Assembly: GCA_028678715.1 (NCBI GenBank)
Contig: JAJRCY010000053.1
Location: 1 to 6,511, forward strand
Source: Methanomicrobiales archaeon
Lineage (GTDB): Archaea > Halobacteriota > Methanomicrobia > Methanomicrobiales > JACTUA01
Reading direction: 5' to 3'
DNA: 6,511 bases
In this document: positions 1 to 4,715 of the stretch, in pieces
How positions within the stretch are numbered: position 1 is the stretch's first letter
How the letters are laid out: every line of letters starts with the position of its first letter
Notes under the pieces: generated by a model
Told to the model about the DNA's origin: nothing
Database searches by the model: none
Seen by the model: only the letters and a program-made list of their open reading frames with translations
Position numbers and translations under genes: made by a program

Positions 1-1
1 C

Positions 2-1399
2 CTCTTCGTTCCCATGCTGAAGGAGGAGTGGCGGGTCCACTCCACCATGTTCGGGAGCGTCTCCTTCGCCCTCTTCCCGGTGCTCATCGCCGCCATCACG
101 CTGATGGGCTCGGTCATCCTCCCGTACATGGAGGATGCCATCTCCGGCCGGCTCATCGGGTTTCTCGTCCATGCCATGTTTCTCCTCATGGGGGCCATGG
201 TGGGGGGGTTCGGTCTCCTGGGAAAGGAGGTGATGAACCGCCGGTTCGGCCAGGCAAGCCTGCTGGCCTACTCCTCCCGCACCCTCCCTCTGTCGGACCG
301 GCAGATCTTTGCGGCCTTTGTGACCAAGGACACGGTCTATTACCTTCTCCTCTGGGTGGTCCCGTTCCTGGCAGGTCTGGCCCTGGGCACTCCCCTGTCC
401 GGGCTTCCCCTCTCCTTCGTGGGTCTCGCCACCCTCTCGCTCACTCTCTCCTTTCTCTCGGGCCTGGCCACCATCTTCTTCCTCTCGACGCTGTATGCGC
501 ACTCCCTGAAGCTCGTGGCTGCCGTCATCGTAGCCGGGGTGCTTTCGGCCATCCTTCTCACGGGTGTGGGGGGGATGAACCCGCAGTTCCTCTTCCCGCC
601 GTATGCCCTGTTCCGGGGATGGTCACCGGCCCTGTTCCTCCTCTCCCTCGGCATGATCACCATCTTCTCCACCGTCTCCATCCTGTATATGACCGCCGAG
701 TTCCCGGATCGCGAAAAACGGTTCGCCAACCGGTTCGGTCCCCTTTCCGGCCGCCTTGAAGGATTCCGGTACGCCCCCCTCGTGGCCAAGGACATTCTGG
801 ACCTCTGGCGGAGCGGGGGCCTTGTCGGGCAGATGCTCTTCTCCTTCCTGCTCCCGATGGGGATCATCTGGTTCACCCTCTCGGTGCTGGGCCGGATCAT
901 CCCACCGACCCAGATCCTGATCACCTTTGCGGGAGTCGCAGGGGTCATCGCCGCCACGATGTACACCTGGGTCACCGAGTTCGATACCCTTGGTGCCTAC
1001 ACGTTCCTGCCCCTGGGCACCGCTGATCTGATCCGGAGCAAGTTCGCGAGTTTCCTCCTCCTGCAGCCCCTCACTGCTGCCACGGTGGGAGGGCTCGCTG
1101 TCCTCTCAGGGAACCCTGCCGCGGCCCTCCCGGCAGCCGTCCTTGCCCTGTCCGTGGCCGTCTATGCGTGCGGGGTCATGATCTTCCTGACAGGGCTCTG
1201 GCCTGCGGTGATGGTATACAGTGTGCGGGTCTTCGCCGCCTCCCTGCTCCTCATCGGGCCGGTGCTCCTCGTCCTCATCGGTATCTCGTCGCTCTCCCTT
1301 GCCCACGCCGTCCTGAGCGTGTTCCTCATCCTCCCCGCATTCTTCCTGATCCGGCTCTCGTTCAGGAGATGGGAGACGTGGGAGAAGGCGTTTCTCTAG
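2..1399 (+). CDS. Polytopic membrane protein, probable ABC transporter permease (5' end outside window)
   Basis: The reading frame is open from the left edge to a TAG stop. The first ATG is at 14, but the 13 visible bases before it hold no ribosome-binding site and the frame continues upstream, so the true start probably lies outside the window. From that ATG there are 461 residues with about 12 hydrophobic segments, near residues 18-36, 48-70, 106-125, 135-158, 164-184, 203-225, 274-294, 299-320, 345-366, 370-397, 404-424 and 428-447. A soluble stretch of about 45 residues (226-273), rich in Arg, Asp and Glu, separates two halves. The protein opens with LKEEWRVH, a cytosolic amphipathic start like that of ABC-2-type exporter permeases. 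No ATP-binding motifs are present, so an ATPase partner would be encoded elsewhere, probably just upstream. The substrate cannot be told. The membrane call is firm; the ABC permease assignment is inference. Confidence 0.72.
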   Translation, partial: LFVPMLKEEWRVHSTMFGSVSFALFPVLIAAITLMGSVILPYMEDAISGRLIGFLVHAMFLLMGAMVGGFGLLGKEVMNRRFGQASLLAYSSRTLPLSDRQIFAAFVTKDTVYYLLLWVVPFLAGLALGTPLSGLPLSFVGLATLSLTLSFLSGLATIFFLSTLYAHSLKLVAAVIVAGVLSAILLTGVGGMNPQFLFPPYALFRGWSPALFLLSLGMITIFSTVSILYMTAEFPDREKRFANRFGPLSGRLEGFRYAPLVAKDILDLWRSGGLVGQMLFSFLLPMGIIWFTLSVLGRIIPPTQILITFAGVAGVIAATMYTWVTEFDTLGAYTFLPLGTADLIRSKFASFLLLQPLTAATVGGLAVLSGNPAAALPAAVLALSVAVYACGVMIFLTGLWPAVMVYSVRVFAASLLLIGPVLLVLIGISSLSLAHAVLSVFLILPAFFLIRLSFRRWETWEKAFL

Positions 1400-1404
1400 G
1401 CGAA

Positions 1405-1423
1405 TCCCTGCACGGCGCAGGGA
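1405..1423 (+). terminator. Hairpin just after the permease stop
   Basis: TCCCTGC and GCAGGGA form a perfect 7-bp stem around the loop acggc, starting six bases after the permease TAG. No T-tract follows, so it is a weak intrinsic terminator at best; it may instead stabilise the 3' end of the mRNA. Confidence 0.4.
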
Positions 1424-1431
1424 CCATCACG

Positions 1432-1450
1432 ATGCCTGCTCCGCGGGCAT
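1432..1450. repeat. Inverted repeat in convergent gap
   Basis: ATGCCTGC and GCGGGCAT pair over 8 bp with one G-T wobble around the loop tcc. It is the second of three hairpins between the convergent permease and cysteine-rich genes. It could help transcription stop from either side; no T-tract adjoins it. Confidence 0.35.
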
Positions 1451-1482
1451 TCCCCGGGGTTCATCCCCTCTCAGGGCGTGAG

Positions 1483-1518
1483 CCGGGCGACGAGACCCCC
1501 ACCGCATGTCTCGCCCGG
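1483..1518. repeat. Bulged inverted repeat in convergent gap
   Basis: CCGGG at 1483-1487 and CGAGAC at 1491-1496 pair with GTCTCG at 1508-1513 and CCCGG at 1514-1518. The result is 11 bp with a three-base bulge (1488-1490) and an 11-base loop. It is the third hairpin in this gap. On the minus strand it lies about 45 bases past the stop of the cysteine-rich gene. Confidence 0.35.
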
Positions 1519-1550
1519 GCCCACCTCCCTCAAGTTTCCCTATCCCTGTG

Positions 1551-1555
1551 AAAAA
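1551..1555 (-). terminator. Oligo-T tract after the cysteine-rich gene
   Basis: On the minus strand a run of five T begins eight bases past the TGA stop of the gene at 1564-1923. Archaeal RNA polymerase can terminate at oligo-T without a preceding hairpin, so this is a plausible though short terminator. Confidence 0.4.
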
Positions 1556-1563
1556 TCCGACGA

Positions 1564-1923
1564 TCACGGGGGCGTGGTCACATTGCCCGCCGGTGCACCG
1601 GGCCGGAGATCCGCGACCTTCTGCCCCGAGGTGCTGGCAGGATGCGCCTCGTCATCGACCCCTTCCTCCCCTTCCTGCACGGAGAGGTCCCAGTCGTCCT
1701 CGTCGAACTCCAGCACCCCCTCCCCGCCGCAGACCGGGCACGGGAGCGTCTTCTCATGGACACAGCCCAGGCGCACCCACTCCTCTGCATCGTGGCAATC
1801 CTCTGTTCCCGGGATGCAGAAGTGCTGCCGGGCGGACTGGGACGTCATCTTCTGGCAGATCTCGTACTGGAGGTTGGGGATCTCCCCGCTCCCCCTGCAC
1901 CGCCGGCAGGTCAGGACAATCAT
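1564..1923 (-). CDS. Small cysteine-rich protein with two CxxCxGxG zinc knuckles
   Basis: This encodes 119 residues. The frame is open back to 2109, but the ATG at 1923 is chosen because GGAGGTGG (1931-1938) lies 7 bases before it and protein-like composition begins there. CRRCRGSG at residues 6-13 and CPVCGGEG at 62-69 are each a DnaJ-type CxxCxGxG repeat; together their four Cys could bind one zinc. Between them are Cys 23, 36, 43 and 54 plus His 34, 44 and 56, enough for a second metal site. Residues 73-92 are strongly acidic, and the last 27 or so are Pro/Ala/Gly-rich and probably disordered. There is no J domain, so it is not DnaJ itself. It diverges from the small SAP-like gene with 82 bp between starts. 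Known family: CxxCxGxG knuckles bind zinc and contact unfolded proteins or RNA. The actual role is unknown. Confidence 0.7.
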   Translation of the reverse strand: MIVLTCRRCRGSGEIPNLQYEICQKMTSQSARQHFCIPGTEDCHDAEEWVRLGCVHEKTLPCPVCGGEGVLEFDEDDWDLSVQEGEEGVDDEAHPASTSGQKVADLRPGAPAGNVTTPP

Positions 1924-1958
1924 CCGGGCACCACCTCCGGAATCTGCGGGAATGGTGA

Positions 1959-1969
1959 AAAGGTTTATG
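1959..1969. promoter_or_regulatory. AT-rich box A between divergent small genes
   Basis: The only AT-rich stretch in the 82-bp divergent gap reads AAAAGGTTTATG on the plus strand. With a TATA centre near 1966, plus-strand transcription would start near 1992, just before the GGTGA ribosome site of the SAP-like gene. Read on the minus strand (CATAAACC), a start near 1940 would precede the ribosome site of the cysteine-rich gene. One box may therefore serve either gene, or both in competition. This rests on spacing and base composition only. Confidence 0.42.
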
Positions 1970-2005
1970 GGTGGGTGCATGAGTAGAGGCCACGTGGTGA
2001 GAGCC

Positions 2006-2167
2006 ATGAAGGATGCCGAACTCAAGGAACTGATAAAGAACATCCCGGCGGCTGCCCTGAAGGATGAGGTGAGGAAGCGGGGGATCAAGATGGGCCGGTG
2101 CCCCACCAAGGCGGACTATGCGAAGAGTCTTCCCGAGGATGTGCTCAAAAAGCTCGCAAAGAAGTGA
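2006..2167 (+). CDS. Small basic SAP-like protein
   Basis: This encodes 53 residues, about a quarter of them Lys or Arg. The ATG at 2006 is preceded by GGTGA at 1996-2000, five bases away, and lies about 14 bases past the expected transcription start. An in-frame ATG at 1979 would fall upstream of that start and has no good ribosome site. The pattern ALKDEVRKRG then KADYAKSLPEDVLKKL resembles a SAP motif (helix, turn with Gly and Lys-Ala-Asp/Glu, helix), a nucleic-acid-binding fold of about 35 residues that would fill most of this protein. There is no signal peptide or membrane segment. It is divergent from the cysteine-rich gene and convergent with the recombinase-like gene. Known of the family: SAP motifs bind DNA or RNA. 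That this one does is inference from the pattern and the positive charge. Coding status is supported by the ribosome site and the clean helical composition. Confidence 0.68.
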   Translation: MKDAELKELIKNIPAAALKDEVRKRGIKMGRCPTKADYAKSLPEDVLKKLAKK

Positions 2168-2181
2168 AGGGGATACCCGCA

Positions 2182-2197
2182 GGGGGATATCTCCCCC
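2182..2197 (+). terminator. Hairpin after the SAP-like gene
   Basis: GGGGGA and TCCCCC form a 6-bp stem around tatc, 14 bases past the stop of the SAP-like gene. No T-tract follows. It is the first of three hairpins in the convergent gap at 2168-2309. Confidence 0.35.
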
Positions 2198-2204
2198 GAA
2201 CCTC

Positions 2205-2277
2205 TCCTGATCGCCCCCTCCACGTGCCCGCTTCCCCATCGGGGATGGGGGGGCGGCACGTGAAATGGCGATCGGGA
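2205..2277. repeat. 73-base imperfect palindrome between convergent genes
   Basis: About 30 pairs can form. TCCT/GGGA pairs 2205-2208 with 2274-2277; GATCGCC/GGCGATC pairs 2209-2215 with 2267-2273. An internal loop (2216-2220 against 2263-2266) follows. CACGTGCC/GGCACGTG pairs 2221-2228 with 2255-2262; C2229 is bulged; 2230-2233 pair with 2251-2254; CCCCATC/GATGGGG pairs 2234-2240 with 2244-2250 around the loop GGG. Three of the pairs are T-G in the DNA reading, which become U-G in plus-strand RNA but A-C mismatches in minus-strand RNA. The structure therefore fits best as the 3' untranslated region of the plus-strand SAP-like gene or as a small RNA. It could also act as a cruciform or as a protein-binding palindrome. 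Confidence 0.6.
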
Positions 2278-2279
2278 TG

Positions 2280-2302
2280 TTCCCCGGTGCACCACCGGGG
2301 AG
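2280..2302 (-). terminator. Hairpin after the recombinase-like gene
   Basis: CCCCGGTG (2282-2289) and CACCGGGG (2293-2300) form a perfect 8-bp stem around cac, extended by T2281-A2301 and a wobble pair. On the minus strand it begins eight bases after the TGA of the recombinase-like gene. No T-tract follows, so it may be a terminator or a 3'-end stabiliser. Confidence 0.45.
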
Positions 2303-2309
2303 AATCCTC

Positions 2310-2951
2310 TCAGGAAGCCCGGGCTTTCCGGGGCTTCCCCTTCCACTCCCCTTTCAGCTCCGGGTAATTCCTGAGGATCTTCGACACCGTGGACCGGCTG
2401 ACGGAGAAGTCCTTGCAGATCCTGCCGATGGTGGTCCCGCTCCTCCTGGCAGAGACCAGGGACCGGATCTGGCTGTCGGTCAGGGCCTTCGGTCTCCCGA
2501 TTCGCCCTTTTCCAGCCGGTTTCCTTCCCCTTGGACCGGTCCCCTTCTTCGGTGCCCCCTCCCGCATTGTCTCCATGAACGAAAGAAACGACCGGATCGC
2601 GTCGCGCCGCAGATCCGGCTCGTCCCGGTACCCGATGAAGTCCCCTTCCGCAAAGTGAACAACCATCCCGTCATCGGTGAGGCGGCGGAGTTCCGCAAAG
2701 CCGTCAGGGAAGACCTTCAGGAACTCCCGGAGCGTGAAGAAGATCAGGTGTTCCACTTTCCCCTCGCCTGCGAATTCCCTGAATTCCCGGTAGGTATCCG
2801 ACGGCTCCCCGGCCGTCATTCCCTCGGTTTCATCGTGGAAGATTCTGGTGATGGAGAAATGGTATTTGCAATAATTCTCCACAATCCCCTTCTGCCGTTG
2901 ATACTCCTTCTTTTTCCTTGTCCTCAAATAAACGACAGCATTCTTCTTCAT
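2310..2951 (-). CDS. Serine-recombinase-like protein lacking the catalytic serine, with C-terminal HTH
   Basis: This encodes 213 residues. Residues 5-40 (AVVYLRTR, then QRQK, NYC, IFHDE) follow the start of the resolvase/invertase fold, normally YxRvSt..Q...QR....YC....F.DE. The nucleophilic Ser after YxRv is Arg12 here, and no Ser occurs in the first 32 residues. The second landmark, normally DRLGR, is LREFLKV at 74-80, so one of two catalytic Arg is missing. ELRRLTDDGMVVHFAEGD at 87-104 matches the following helix and strand. The long dimer helix looks shortened (112-130), followed by a basic Gly/Lys/Arg linker (131-153). A helix-turn-helix at about 155-195 (LTDSQIRSLV, then IGRICKDFSVSRSTVSKIL) is of the Hin/resolvase type. 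No ribosome site precedes the ATG, but a TATA box lies about 30 bases upstream, suggesting a leaderless mRNA. I infer a DNA-binding protein without recombinase activity. Confidence 0.75.
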   Translation of the reverse strand: MKKNAVVYLRTRKKKEYQRQKGIVENYCKYHFSITRIFHDETEGMTAGEPSDTYREFREFAGEGKVEHLIFFTLREFLKVFPDGFAELRRLTDDGMVVHFAEGDFIGYRDEPDLRRDAIRSFLSFMETMREGAPKKGTGPRGRKPAGKGRIGRPKALTDSQIRSLVSARRSGTTIGRICKDFSVSRSTVSKILRNYPELKGEWKGKPRKARAS

Positions 2952-2974
2952 GTACAGGGGGGTTGGTTTTCCGA

Positions 2975-2986
2975 TTATTTATGTAT
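2975..2986 (-). promoter_or_regulatory. TATA box of the recombinase-like gene
   Basis: On the minus strand this reads ATACATAAATAA, the most AT-rich stretch nearby. Its centre, near 2981, is about 27-30 bases from the ATG at 2951. With the usual archaeal spacing, transcription would start within a few bases of the ATG. The sequence between (aaccaacccccctgtac) has no ribosome site, which fits a leaderless mRNA. Confidence 0.55.
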
Positions 2987-2997
2987 TGCGAAGAATG

Positions 2998-3021
2998 CCT
3001 GCAGGGGTGACCCCTGGCAGG
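2998..3021. repeat. Bulged hairpin upstream of the recombinase-like promoter
   Basis: CCTG and CAGGGG (2998-3007) pair with CCCCTG (3011-3016) and CAGG (3018-3021) around tga, giving 10 bp with one bulged base. It lies just upstream of the TATA box of the recombinase-like gene, where an activator or a self-binding regulator could sit. The function is inferred from position only. Confidence 0.4.
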
Positions 3022-3076
3022 AGAGGGGCGGATCAGCGCGGGAAGGCGTTCTGTCGATGTGCAGGAAGTGACACCC

Positions 3077-3097
3077 GGGAAGGGATGGGGGGTGGGG
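3077..3097 (+). other. G-quadruplex motif
   Basis: Four runs of at least three G (3077-3079, 3082-3084, 3087-3092, 3094-3097) are separated by loops of 2, 2 and 1 bases. This meets the usual G3+N1-7 rule with short loops, which favours a stable parallel quadruplex on the plus strand. It lies in non-coding DNA. Confidence 0.5.
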
Positions 3098-3136
3098 CTG
3101 ATGACATGGGGAACGTATCCTCTTGGGTGGCGGGAT

Positions 3137-3161
3137 CGGGAGGGGGCTCTGCCCCCTCCCG
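3137..3161. repeat. Perfect 11-bp hairpin
   Basis: CGGGAGGGGGC (3137-3147) and GCCCCCTCCCG (3151-3161) are perfect complements around tct. ATCGGGA (3135-3141) can instead pair with TCCCGAT (3170-3176), so two alternative folds exist. It is too GC-rich and lacks a T-tract to be a normal terminator, and may be a copy of a short extragenic palindrome. Confidence 0.5.
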
Positions 3162-3259
3162 TCTCCCTTTCCCGATGAGGATATGCGGATTCCTTCTGTC
3201 ATCCCTCCCTCCCGACACCATCCCCGCGGATGAGGGAACACCAGGGAATGCTTTCCCCT

Positions 3260-3291
3260 CGTTTCGGATCGTTTCTCTGGAGGCCGAAACG
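3260..3291. repeat. Inverted repeat CGTTTCGG / CCGAAACG
   Basis: An 8-bp perfect inverted repeat lies at 3260-3267 and 3284-3291 with 16 bases between. The arms are less GC-heavy than the other hairpins here, so chance pairing is less likely. It could be a binding site for a dimeric protein or an RNA stem; no gene start lies close to it. Confidence 0.35.
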
Positions 3292-3339
3292 GGACGTATG
3301 GTCTACCGGTGGTGGCCGTATCCTGAGTCTAGCCGTGCC

Positions 3340-3357
3340 TCTCCAGACTGGTGGAGA
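3340..3357 (-). terminator. Hairpin downstream of ribB
   Basis: TCTCCA (3340-3345) and TGGAGA (3352-3357) form a 6-bp stem with a 6-base loop. On the minus strand it begins 22 bases after the ribB stop. It is a candidate end for the ribK-ribB transcript, although the pyrimidine-rich TTTCTTT precedes rather than follows the stem. Confidence 0.3.
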
Positions 3358-3379
3358 AAGAAATGGCCGGAGCCGGTGT

Positions 3380-4054
3380 TCAGGCTTTCCTGAGGGATCG
3401 CCACCGCTCCAGCACCTGGCTTCCCTCCAGGAAGACGAGCCCGTGCCGCCGGGCATAGCGGATGGCATCCTCCTTCCCGAGGGCGAGGCCGGTGCTGTCA
3501 TCCAGCATCTCGCAGATGGTGACGGCAGGCGTGATCCCTGCGAATTCGGCAAGGGCGATGGAGAGCTCCGTCTGGCCGCAGCGCTTCTCCAGGAGCCCGT
3601 CGGCAGCCCTTAATATGGCCACGTGGCCGGGGGTGCGGAAGATGCGGTGGAACTGGATGCCCCCCCCGTTCATCGCATGCTGCACCTGGTCGGCGATGGC
3701 GGTGATGGTGAGGGCCCGGTCCCGGTCCGTGATCCCGGTGTAGGTGTCCCGGTGGTTCACCCACAGGGAGAAGGAGGACGTGTTTTTGCGATCGTAGGGG
3801 ATATCGCCCAGCTGCTCCACCGCGGCATAGGTGCTCATCAGGTCCCGGGCAAAGGGGAGGCCCAGGGACCGTGCGGCCTCCGGGTGGACGGCCGTGCAGA
3901 TGAGGCCGCCGCCGTCCTTGCGCATCCACATCACGTGGCGGCTGGTCACCGCATCGGCCCGGATGGCGAAGTCGGTCTCCCGTTCCCGGTCGTCGAAATC
4001 GTAGAGCAGGATGAACTTCCCTTCCCGGAGGGCCCCGATGGCCTGGTCAATCAA
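3380..4054 (-). CDS. ribB: 3,4-dihydroxy-2-butanone 4-phosphate synthase
   Basis: RibB converts ribulose 5-phosphate to 3,4-dihydroxy-2-butanone 4-phosphate plus formate, giving the four-carbon unit of the riboflavin xylene ring; it is a cytosolic Mg-dependent dimer. The 224 residues match usual family length. Motifs in order: the acidic metal/substrate loop DDRERETD (21-28), GGGLICTAV (48-56), TGITDRDRALTI (106-117), FRTPGHVAIL (139-148), RCGQTELSIALAEFAGI (158-174) and CEML (181-184). No GTP cyclohydrolase II domain is attached, as expected in archaea. The start is TTG: an in-frame stop at 4070-4072 leaves no ATG or GTG, the next ATG would remove the active-site loop, and GGAGGTGG (4058-4065) lies a few bases upstream. 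It overlaps the end of ribK by 8 bases, implying translational coupling in one operon. Identification is firm. Confidence 0.95.
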   Translation of the reverse strand: MIDQAIGALREGKFILLYDFDDRERETDFAIRADAVTSRHVMWMRKDGGGLICTAVHPEAARSLGLPFARDLMSTYAAVEQLGDIPYDRKNTSSFSLWVNHRDTYTGITDRDRALTITAIADQVQHAMNGGGIQFHRIFRTPGHVAILRAADGLLEKRCGQTELSIALAEFAGITPAVTICEMLDDSTGLALGKEDAIRYARRHGLVFLEGSQVLERWRSLRKA

Positions 4055-4715
4055 TGGCCACCTCCACGGTCACCAGGTCCCCGTCGGAGAGGTTCAGATC
4101 CTTCCGGAGCTCCCGGGAAGAGATGACCTCAATGACATCATCCGGGTAATGGGTCCTCCCGGGCACGATGATGGCGCACGGGATCTCCCGGATCCGGCAC
4201 GGGAGGACCCGGGCATCGCCGAAGGTGCGGTTCTCCTGGACGAAGCCCCGGATCCGGGTCCACTCCAGGCCGTCCACCCTCTTCTTCATGTCCCGGGACG
4301 CGGAGGAGAGGCGGAGGTTCAGCGTGCCCGGGAAGGGCTCAAACCCGAGGAGCGTCCGGAACTGGGCCCGGTAGGGTTCCAGGCTCATGTAGTAGCGCCC
4401 CTCGCCGAGGCCCGCGATGACCGAGCCGGTGAGGGTGTAGCCGCCGGCCCCCTCCCCGAAGATGCGGAGGTACTCGGCATACTCGCGCCGGAGGACCTCC
4501 TCCCCTGCCGCGGTGATGGTAGCGTACTGGCCGTCGGGCCGGATGGCCCGGTCCAGCAGCCGCTGGGCCTCCAGGGCTTTCAACCTGCGGGATGCGGTCT
4601 GAGGGGAGAGGGCCAGCGTCTCCCCCAGGGATTGGGAGGAGATCCAGACCGGCCCGCGGCACCCGCCCATCAGGGCGATGGCCTTCAGGCTGTGGAGTTC
4701 ACCGGGATCAGCCAT
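4047..4715 (-). CDS. ribK: CTP-dependent riboflavin kinase with N-terminal winged helix (RbkR type)
   Basis: The 222 residues have two parts. Residues 1-85 form a MarR-like winged helix (SLGETLALSPQTASRRLKALEAQRLLDR near 29-56). Residues 92-222 are the archaeal riboflavin kinase domain, which makes FMN using CTP rather than ATP: GLGEGRYYM (102-110), YRAQF then LGFEPFPGTLNLRL (115-136), PGRTHY (185-190), VIEVIS (194-199) and LSDGDLVTVEV (209-219). Stand-alone archaeal RibK has only the second part, about 130 residues; fusions of this kind are known as RbkR and double as regulators of riboflavin genes. An ATG at 4724 adds MVC, but the TATA box near 4743 places the transcript start near 4716, so the ATG at 4715 with a leaderless mRNA is preferred. 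It is followed by ribB. The kinase call is firm; the regulator role is inference from family and architecture. Confidence 0.93.
   Translation of the reverse strand: MADPGELHSLKAIALMGGCRGPVWISSQSLGETLALSPQTASRRLKALEAQRLLDRAIRPDGQYATITAAGEEVLRREYAEYLRIFGEGAGGYTLTGSVIAGLGEGRYYMSLEPYRAQFRTLLGFEPFPGTLNLRLSSASRDMKKRVDGLEWTRIRGFVQENRTFGDARVLPCRIREIPCAIIVPGRTHYPDDVIEVISSRELRKDLNLSDGDLVTVEVAID
4058..4065 (-). promoter_or_regulatory. Ribosome-binding site deciding the TTG start of ribB
   Basis: On the minus strand GGAGGTGG lies inside the last codons of ribK (within V-E-V-A), three bases before TTG and about six from its GGAGG core. It supports initiation at the rare TTG codon and coupling to ribK translation. 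Confidence 0.65.

Larger units (their letters stand above)
2952..3379. other. Long intergenic region without a convincing gene, rich in structure
   Basis: No frame here has protein-like composition or a start with a ribosome site; the open frames are Pro, Gly, Arg and Ser-rich shadows. What it holds is the promoter of the recombinase-like gene (2975-2986), a bulged hairpin (2998-3021), a G-quadruplex motif (3077-3097), an 11-bp perfect hairpin (3137-3161), a small CATCC/GGATG hairpin (3219-3232), an 8-bp inverted repeat CGTTTCGG/CCGAAACG (3260-3267 with 3284-3291), and a 6-bp hairpin past ribB (3340-3357). I see no tRNA, rRNA or CRISPR repeat. An unrecognised non-coding RNA is possible but unproven. 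Confidence 0.6.

Noticed and set aside
1924..2109. Upstream extension of the cysteine-rich gene to an ATG at 2109
   Set aside because: The extension runs antisense through the SAP-like gene and has no ribosome site, whereas the ATG at 1923 has GGAGGTGG at ideal spacing.
2265..3071. A 268-residue open frame on the plus strand opposite the recombinase-like gene
   Set aside because: Its composition is Pro/Arg/Gly-rich without recognisable motifs, and it has no ribosome site or TATA box. The minus-strand frame shows a resolvase-like pattern, a helix-turn-helix and a proper promoter.
3098..3160. Possible C/D box guide RNA beginning with CTGATGA at 3098-3104
   Set aside because: No D box (CTGA) or second C/D pair lies within the 50-70 bases expected, and the following sequence is dominated by the G-rich hairpin.
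2950..3393. A 147-residue plus-strand frame across the long intergenic region
   Set aside because: It has no ribosome site, no domain-like pattern, and overlaps the start of the recombinase-like gene and the end of ribB on the opposite strand.
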